From positions 57,919,112 through 57,983,111 of the forward strand of contig OX235265.1 in the NCBI GenBank assembly GCA_944472135.2: a DNA stretch of 64,000 nt, written 5' to 3'. Below the pieces are notes generated by a model that saw only the letters and a list, made by a program, of their open reading frames with translations, had not been told where the DNA came from and did not search any database. Shown here piece after piece: positions 59,422 through 64,000 of the stretch (position 1 is its first letter; every line of letters begins with the position of its first letter). Both the position numbers and the translations under genes were made by a program. The DNA is from Trichobilharzia regenti (Eukaryota; Platyhelminthes; Trematoda; Strigeidida; Schistosomatidae).

Positions 59422-59597
59422 ATAATAGAACAACACAGACAATATTAGAGATGAAGCACACGAGGTAAGGCGAGAAGCAGAACGCGACAGCAGAAGTTCA
59501 AAAGTTATATATATTTATACACGAAGAGCTAGGTTATTACAATTCAGCATCCACCGGTTATTGAATTGACGCCTGCTTTCGAGTTCGTACCACTATA
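59422..59597 (-). repeat. Ty3/gypsy 3' LTR (shared portion)
   Basis: Direct repeat of 60,824-60,999, with a few differences. On - it begins TATAGTGGTACGAAC right after a purine tract (GAGGGGG) and contains GTGTATAAATATATATAAC, a TATA-like promoter. The integrase frame ends inside it at 59,544. Confidence 0.75.
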
Positions 59598-60815
59598 TGA
59601 CCCCCTCGGTTCCAAAAAGCTGTCCCCAGCGACTTCAGTTGTTCCTTCTCCCCGCCTCGTCATCATCCCTCCAAGAGAAAGAAACACATAGTTATTAGGG
59701 TTATCGAGATGAGGCGGAGTTCTCCTCGGTGACTGTCTGCTTGGTCTACACGGTTTCAGACGGCTGAAGTGCACTATCATTTTCTGAGGGTCGTTGTTGT
59801 CTTCTTGGATTTCGTAGGTATTGTCAGTTACTCTGCGGTACACCACGTATGGGCCTGCCCACTGTGCTTGAGCTTTATGTTGACTCCAGTTATCATTCGC
59901 TGGTCGACGTAGCCACACCTTATCACCTATTTTGAATGGTGTTCCCCACTGCTTTCTACCGTAGTAAAGTTTCTGTCGTTCTTGTGCTCTCTGGAGTTCT
60001 TCGCGTGCATAGCTATGATACCTGGCGACGACTCCTCGCAACCTTATTACCATTTCCGATGTATTTAGCGGATCATCCCACCGGGGCATAACCAATGTAT
60101 CACTAGGCAGGCGTCACTCGCGGCCAGTCCATAACAGGTGTGGTATCTTTCCCGTAGACATGTGCGTACTTCCTCGGTAAGCCAACAAGCATCTTCGTAA
60201 CATGATGTCCCAGGCTGATTCAGCTTCTCTCTCTAAGAATAGGCGTAGTAATGATTTTAGGGCTCGATTGGTACGCTCTACTAACCCATTGCCTTCGGGA
60301 TGGTACGCGGTGGTTCTTGACTTTTTAATTCTAAATAGATGGCACAATTCTCTGATACTTTCGAAGTTGGTTCCTTGGTCAGAGTGCAATTGCTCTGGTG
60401 CGCCCCAACAGGCAATCCAACAATCGAATATAGCTTTGGCTACTGTCGAGGCATCAATTCGCTGAAGTGGTACAGCTTCACACCATTTCGTAAAATAATC
60501 AACCATAACCAAGATATACTTGTTTCCACGTGTGGTCTCATGTAAAGGTCCGATGATGTCGACGCCAATTATTTCGTTAGGATAACCAGCCTTCATATTA
60601 GTAAGTGGCGCCCTAGGTTTCCTCTGTGGGTTCTTTACTTTGCCACATGTTGCACACACCTGGACAAAGTCTCGGACGTCGCGCCGTTGAAGAGGCCAAC
60701 AGTAGCGTTGGGTAACTGCTTGCAACATCTTGATAATTCCAGCGTGTCCCAAATCATAATGTATAGTCTCCAGAGTTGCTGTTACAAACAACTGAGGGAC
60801 CACAACTCTTCTCAA
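59544..60815 (-). pseudogene. Ty3/gypsy integrase, one in-frame stop
   Basis: On - the frame runs from 60,815 to a TGA at 60,114-60,116 and resumes in the same frame to 59,544. It has an HHCC zinc finger (HYDLGH, then CATCGK), the catalytic DDE core with VDIIGPL, SDQGTNFES and PEGNGLVERTNR, and after the stop a GPY/F-type chromatin-binding end (GDKVWLRRP, QWAGPYVVYRRV, VHFSRLKPC). About 420 codons with a single nonsense change and no frameshift, so it is a recent casualty. Protease, RT, RNase H and gag are all missing upstream. Confidence 0.85.
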
Positions 60816-60823
60816 GTAGTTCT

Positions 60824-60999
60824 ACAATAGAAGAATACAGACAATATTAGAGATGAAGCACACGAGGTAAGGCGAGAAGCAGAACGCGACAGCAGAAGTT
60901 CAAAAGTTATATATATTTATACACGAAGAGCTAGGTTATTACAATTCAGCATCCACCGGTTATTGAATTGACGCCTGCTTTCAAGTTTGAACCACTACA
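60824..60999 (-). repeat. Ty3/gypsy 5' LTR, truncated, fused to integrase
   Basis: On - it begins TGTAGTGGTTCAAAC at 60,999 and matches the 3' LTR for about 176 bp, including the TATAAATA block. It stops at about 60,824, where integrase coding follows immediately, so all sequence from the LTR end to the integrase start has been deleted. Confidence 0.75.
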
Positions 61000-61127
61000 G
61001 CATCCTTTCGCACTCTATTGTTGAAATTTGCCGCAACTCAATCAGAGCAAAACTATTTAGATTTTATGGATAGACTTTTGAAGCGTGTAACGAAAAAAAA
61101 GCATATTGCCAAAGTAGTTGAAGATTG
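61000..61127 (+). pseudogene. Short coding tail running into the BEL/Pao LTR
   Basis: An open stretch of about 40 codons ends in LKRVTKKKHIAKVVED and a TGA at 61,125-61,127, a few bases inside the LTR. No partner exists at the 25-kb LTR copy. It may be the C-terminal end of the element's own polyprotein from a tandem copy, or flanking sequence; I cannot tell which. Confidence 0.35.
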
Positions 61128-61388
61128 AACGATCAATTGATGGTTGTTTGCTCAAACCCAACTCCTCCACATTTTTCACGGGAGTCATCAATCCATCAGT
61201 CATCGTCTCATCGTTCACTGTTCAGTGGAAGATCGAAAACTATCAGAAGTATTATCGTGATTTATTGTTATAACACTTATTCTTAGACCTTGTGTGTAAT
61301 AACCTTATTGTTGGTTACATATTGGTGTAAGAATAAAGGATTCTCGAGTCGCCAATCTGTGTTCTGGTTTTTCGCGTTGGTTATTACA
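61119..61388 (+). repeat. BEL/Pao long terminal repeat
   Basis: Runs TGAAGATTGAACG to GTTGGTTATTACA, TG...CA ended, about 270 bp by comparison with the - copy at 25 kb. A polyadenylation-like AATAAAG lies at about 61,332-61,338. A leader follows with repeats of the word GACAGTTTCTGATAG (61,450-61,510). End points are inferred from where the two copies start to agree. Confidence 0.6.
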
Positions 61389-61589
61389 AATTGTTTCTGA
61401 AAGTCTTCGAGGGACAGCGTGAGGTCCAGCGTAGTAAGAGCTGGACATTGACAGTTTCTGAGAGTCGGCTGACAGTTTCTGATAGTTTTAGACGGTTTCT
61501 GATAGTTTCTGTTTGTCTTTCCTGGTGCCTGCTAGTCTTCTTTGGACAAGTGTTATCTGTAACTTTTCTGGAATTTTTGGTCAAGTTCA

Positions 61590-62839
61590 ATGATGCCTGG
61601 GTCATGGAAGGGACAAAGCGTCTTGAAAGCAAGCAGGAAAGTAAGTGATGTTCAGTTGTCTGCTACATGTAATGATGTGTGTGATGTTAAGCATGATAAG
61701 GTTGATGTTAATGTTTCGCCGTCTAGGGATAATAGGAATATTAAACTGCCTAAATACGAGCCTCGGTGTTTCGACGGAAACCCAGCTGACTATTTACAGT
61801 TTGTAAAGGACTTTGAACACATGTTGAGTAGTTTTTTATTAAATGATGAAATGAAGTTGATGTATTTGATGAGGTACTACACTGGAGTTGCTTGAAGAGC
61901 TATTCAGTGCTGTAAGTTTATGAAGCCAAACGAAGGATACTCTGAGGCTATGAGTATACTGCGTCAAAGATTCGGAAAATCTTCGATGTTTGTAGGGAAA
62001 TTATTCGAGGCTGTTAAGGGTAATAGTGGTCAATTACAAAATGACTCCAATGCATTATCTGAGTTTTTGGATAACTTGCTGATTTACAAGAATGCATTGA
62101 TTTCGGTGAATTGCATGAACGATCTGAACTCAAGTTCCGTCCTAGAGATAATAGCGAGACGCCTACCTACTCGACTGCAAAGGAAGTGGGTGAGGATAAG
62201 CTCCCGTATAGAGGATGAAGGTATTGAGCCAAATTTGATGATATTCTGAAACTGGTAAAAGATAGCGTCAATCAATCTATGAGCAAGCTTGCCAGTATAT
62301 TGCATCTCACCCGTAGAATAGAGCAGTCTGAGAGCAAAACGCAATCATTTATGACGAAAGGGTCTCAGAGAAGTGGATATCGAGAAAGCTTTATGGTGTC
62401 TAGTAATCTATATAAACTTAGTGAGTGTGATAGCCTTCGTGGTACATCCCCAACAGATAGGTTACAAATGGCGAGACAAACACGGTTGTGTTTTACACGT
62501 TTGCAAGAAGTGCATACAAAGGCAAACTGTGAAGAAGTGACCAAGTTTATTGGTAAGCTATATGTGAAATCAAGGTCTGAATCTGAATTCTGTGACGATA
62601 ATGGTGCAGTGAAGAAGCGTGTAGTTGCAACTGGTAAGCCATTGTTGAATAGAGTGCCACAGACGACATTGCAGTTTGTGCAGGAGAAGAGAGTTACAGT
62701 TTCAGAGCGTAGTTCTGCCTCCACAAGGTTTCAAGGTATTACTCGTCAGAGTAAAAGTATAAAACCTTTAGGGATGTATGAGGAAAAGCCAAATAGTCTA
62801 CTGCTAATATCAGTAAACAGTTTGAGCATTGTGGATTAG
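61590..62839 (+). pseudogene. BEL/Pao gag, disrupted
   Basis: The product begins MMPGSWKGQS. The capsid-like region (DUF1759 type) reads LPKYEPRCFDGNPADYLQFV, KLMYLMRYYTGVA, an in-frame TGA at 61,893, then RAIQCC, EGYSEAMSILRQRFGK and LEIIARRLPTRLQRKW. A one-base deletion in the run near 62,233 shifts the frame (expected FDDILKLVKDSVNQ continues in +1). Downstream a zinc-knuckle relic CFTRLQEVHTKANC lacks its second Cys (Arg instead). It stops at 62,839, with no protease or RT behind it: the element is cut off at the small palindrome. Confidence 0.75.
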
Positions 62840-62844
62840 ATCAA

Positions 62845-63147
62845 ATAAAGTATAATTATATTTCAATGGTTTACACACAATGATAAGTTTTGTTATTGGT
62901 AATATTTCGAGCAAAATTACTGGCCGTGTTCACACCACTGTTGGAATTGTTTTATTCCTGGATAGATGGATAGAGCTCATATAACATATTTCCAATTCAT
63001 AGACCGAATATATGAACAGATAAAAGAAATAAGGAATAAAACAATTCCAACAGTGGTGTGAACACGGCCAGTAATTTTGCTCGAAATATTACGAATAACA
63101 AAACTTATCATTGTGTGTAAACTATTAAAATATAATTATACTTTATA
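62845..63147. repeat. 0.3-kb palindrome between BEL/Pao gag and PLE pieces
   Basis: 62,845-62,959 is the reverse complement of 63,031-63,147 with a few mismatches (for example GGTAATATT versus CGTAATATT), around a 71-bp loop. Arm landmarks are GTTCACACCACTGTTGGAAT and GAGCAAAATTACTGGCC. The right arm abuts the stop codon of the inverted PLE N-terminal frame. Confidence 0.8.
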
Positions 63148-63435
63148 TTTCTTTTAGTTCTTCCTTCGTTATATGTGGTTTTTCTGCTTTTTGCTTTTTT
63201 AAGGTTAGTGCACATTGTGCTCGTACCAGTTCAGCTTTTTGCTTGTCATATCCTTCGAGTGCTGTTTCAATTACAGGTATGATATCTTCAGGTTTTAATC
63301 TTTTGTTGCTAATATTGAAGTTCATCCCTTTCATCGGTACGCTTTCCTCTGCTTCTGTTAGCTTTCTGTCTGACAAGTTTACGATCCAATTGGCTTTAGT
63401 TACTTGTCTGTCATTCGGAAGAATGGAATAAACAG
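63143..63435 (-). pseudogene. PLE N-terminal fragment (inverted)
   Basis: On - the sequence reads ANWIVNLSDRKLTEAEESV, MKGMNFNISNKRLKPEDIIP, then ETALEG and ITKEELKEI followed by TAA. This corresponds to the conserved region before the RT fingers of PLE proteins (the VxNLS-LT, GLNF-ISPK and LTxEE pattern). Upstream of about 63,435 the open frame continues only as antisense of the GIY-YIG fragment, so the junction lies there. Confidence 0.6.
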
Positions 63436-63900
63436 TCGCAATACCATATAAAAATGGTACATCAGAGGCAATACAAAGAAACCTCAAAAATATCGGCATT
63501 CGAACAACGTTTAAACTGACGAATCTAATCAAAAATAAAATAAATCAACTGAAAGATCCCATAAAAATGATGGATAAAAACAATTTGATTTATAAAATAT
63601 CTTGTGCTGACTGTCCAACTAAATATGTGGGGCAAACGTCCACATCACTCAAAATAAGAGTGAGTGAACATAAACGCCTAACCAAAGTTCAACCAACAGG
63701 GACACAAGCTTACAAAAATCTTGAAAAAAATTCATCGATAGCTGCACACGCATGGGACAAAAACCACAATATCCATTGGAACAATGTGTGTATTCTAAAA
63801 CCTAACATGAACAAATGGAAAGACTCATAACAGAATCGATATTCATTAAAGTCTGTGGTGATTGACTATTTCTATCTCTGTATTTTTTAAATACTTACTG
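63430..63900 (+). pseudogene. PLE linker and GIY-YIG endonuclease fragment
   Basis: Reads VAIPYKNGTSEAIQRNLKNI, GIRTTFKLTNLIKNKINQLK, then NLIYKISCADCPTKYVGQTS, TSLKIRVSEHKR, and an AAHAWDKNHNIHW segment (EH, H-x-HxI). This is the RT-to-endonuclease linker and a largely intact GIY-YIG domain (YKI, YVGQTS, Arg in KIRV, EH). It belongs to a PLE lineage different from the 55.9-58.7 kb copy. An A/T-rich tail reaches the window end. Confidence 0.7.
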
Positions 63901-64000
63901 CTGATTGTTAATATGTTTCTTATATGAATTGCATAATAATTCCGCTAAATACAAATTCCTGAATTCCGCCCTCTCTGTGTTTTGGTTGGATTCTTGTAAT

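Noticed and set aside
1..64000. CRISPR array, bacterial operon or prophage
   Set aside because: No regularly spaced repeats and no bacterial-type gene packing; introns, SINEs and LINEs show animal nuclear DNA.

Overview
The window is animal nuclear DNA, AT-rich and full of retroelement remnants. Its only convincing cellular gene is a four-exon cysteine protease of the cathepsin B2 type. Penelope-like elements (PLEs) with GIY-YIG ends, RTE and CR1-like LINEs, a BEL/Pao element, a Ty3/gypsy element, tRNA-headed SINEs and decayed schistosome-type hammerhead motifs all point to a blood fluke (Schistosoma). The species cannot be fixed from sequence alone. Almost every other open frame is transposon debris or chance.

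Layout. 1-1828 is a palindrome of PLE ends (arms 476 bp, no difference seen). 1829-5159 holds repeat fragments only. 5160-18399 is a 13.2-kb inverted repeat: two 3.79-kb arms, nearly identical but with scattered differences, around a 5.66-kb spacer that carries a SINE, a LINE fragment and two hammerhead relics. 18400-39290 is a graveyard: PLE 3' ends (22.3 kb, 26.4-27.2 kb), a BEL/Pao LTR fragment (25.0-25.45 kb), SINEs (25.7, 26.7, 28.9, 35.4 kb), RTE 3' ends (28.2-28.7 and 33.5-34.0 kb) and copies of an unclassified interspersed repeat.

39295-51370 is the cathepsin B gene on the + strand. Exons are 39349-39480, 42989-43219, 49064-49409 and 51044-51369, giving 344 residues. Cys-His-Asn catalytic residues and the occluding-loop His pair are intact, and all splice junctions are GT-AG. 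Introns 1 and 2 are swollen by RTE and SINE insertions; introns 2 and 3 hold hammerhead relics.

52510-64000 is a mosaic of nested elements: a near full-length CR1-like LINE (- strand), a decayed full-length PLE (+), a Ty3/gypsy element reduced to LTR-integrase-LTR (-), a BEL/Pao LTR plus gag (+), a 0.3-kb palindrome, and two PLE fragments in opposite orientation that look like one inverted, internally deleted insertion.

The protease gene is the only part likely to act in the cell as a normal protein-coding gene. The most unusual structures are the inverted repeats at three scales (0.3, 1.8 and 13 kb), two of them tied to PLEs, and the series of hammerhead relics. The large palindrome has no recognised gene and is the best candidate for something undescribed, although an assembly fold-back must be excluded first.
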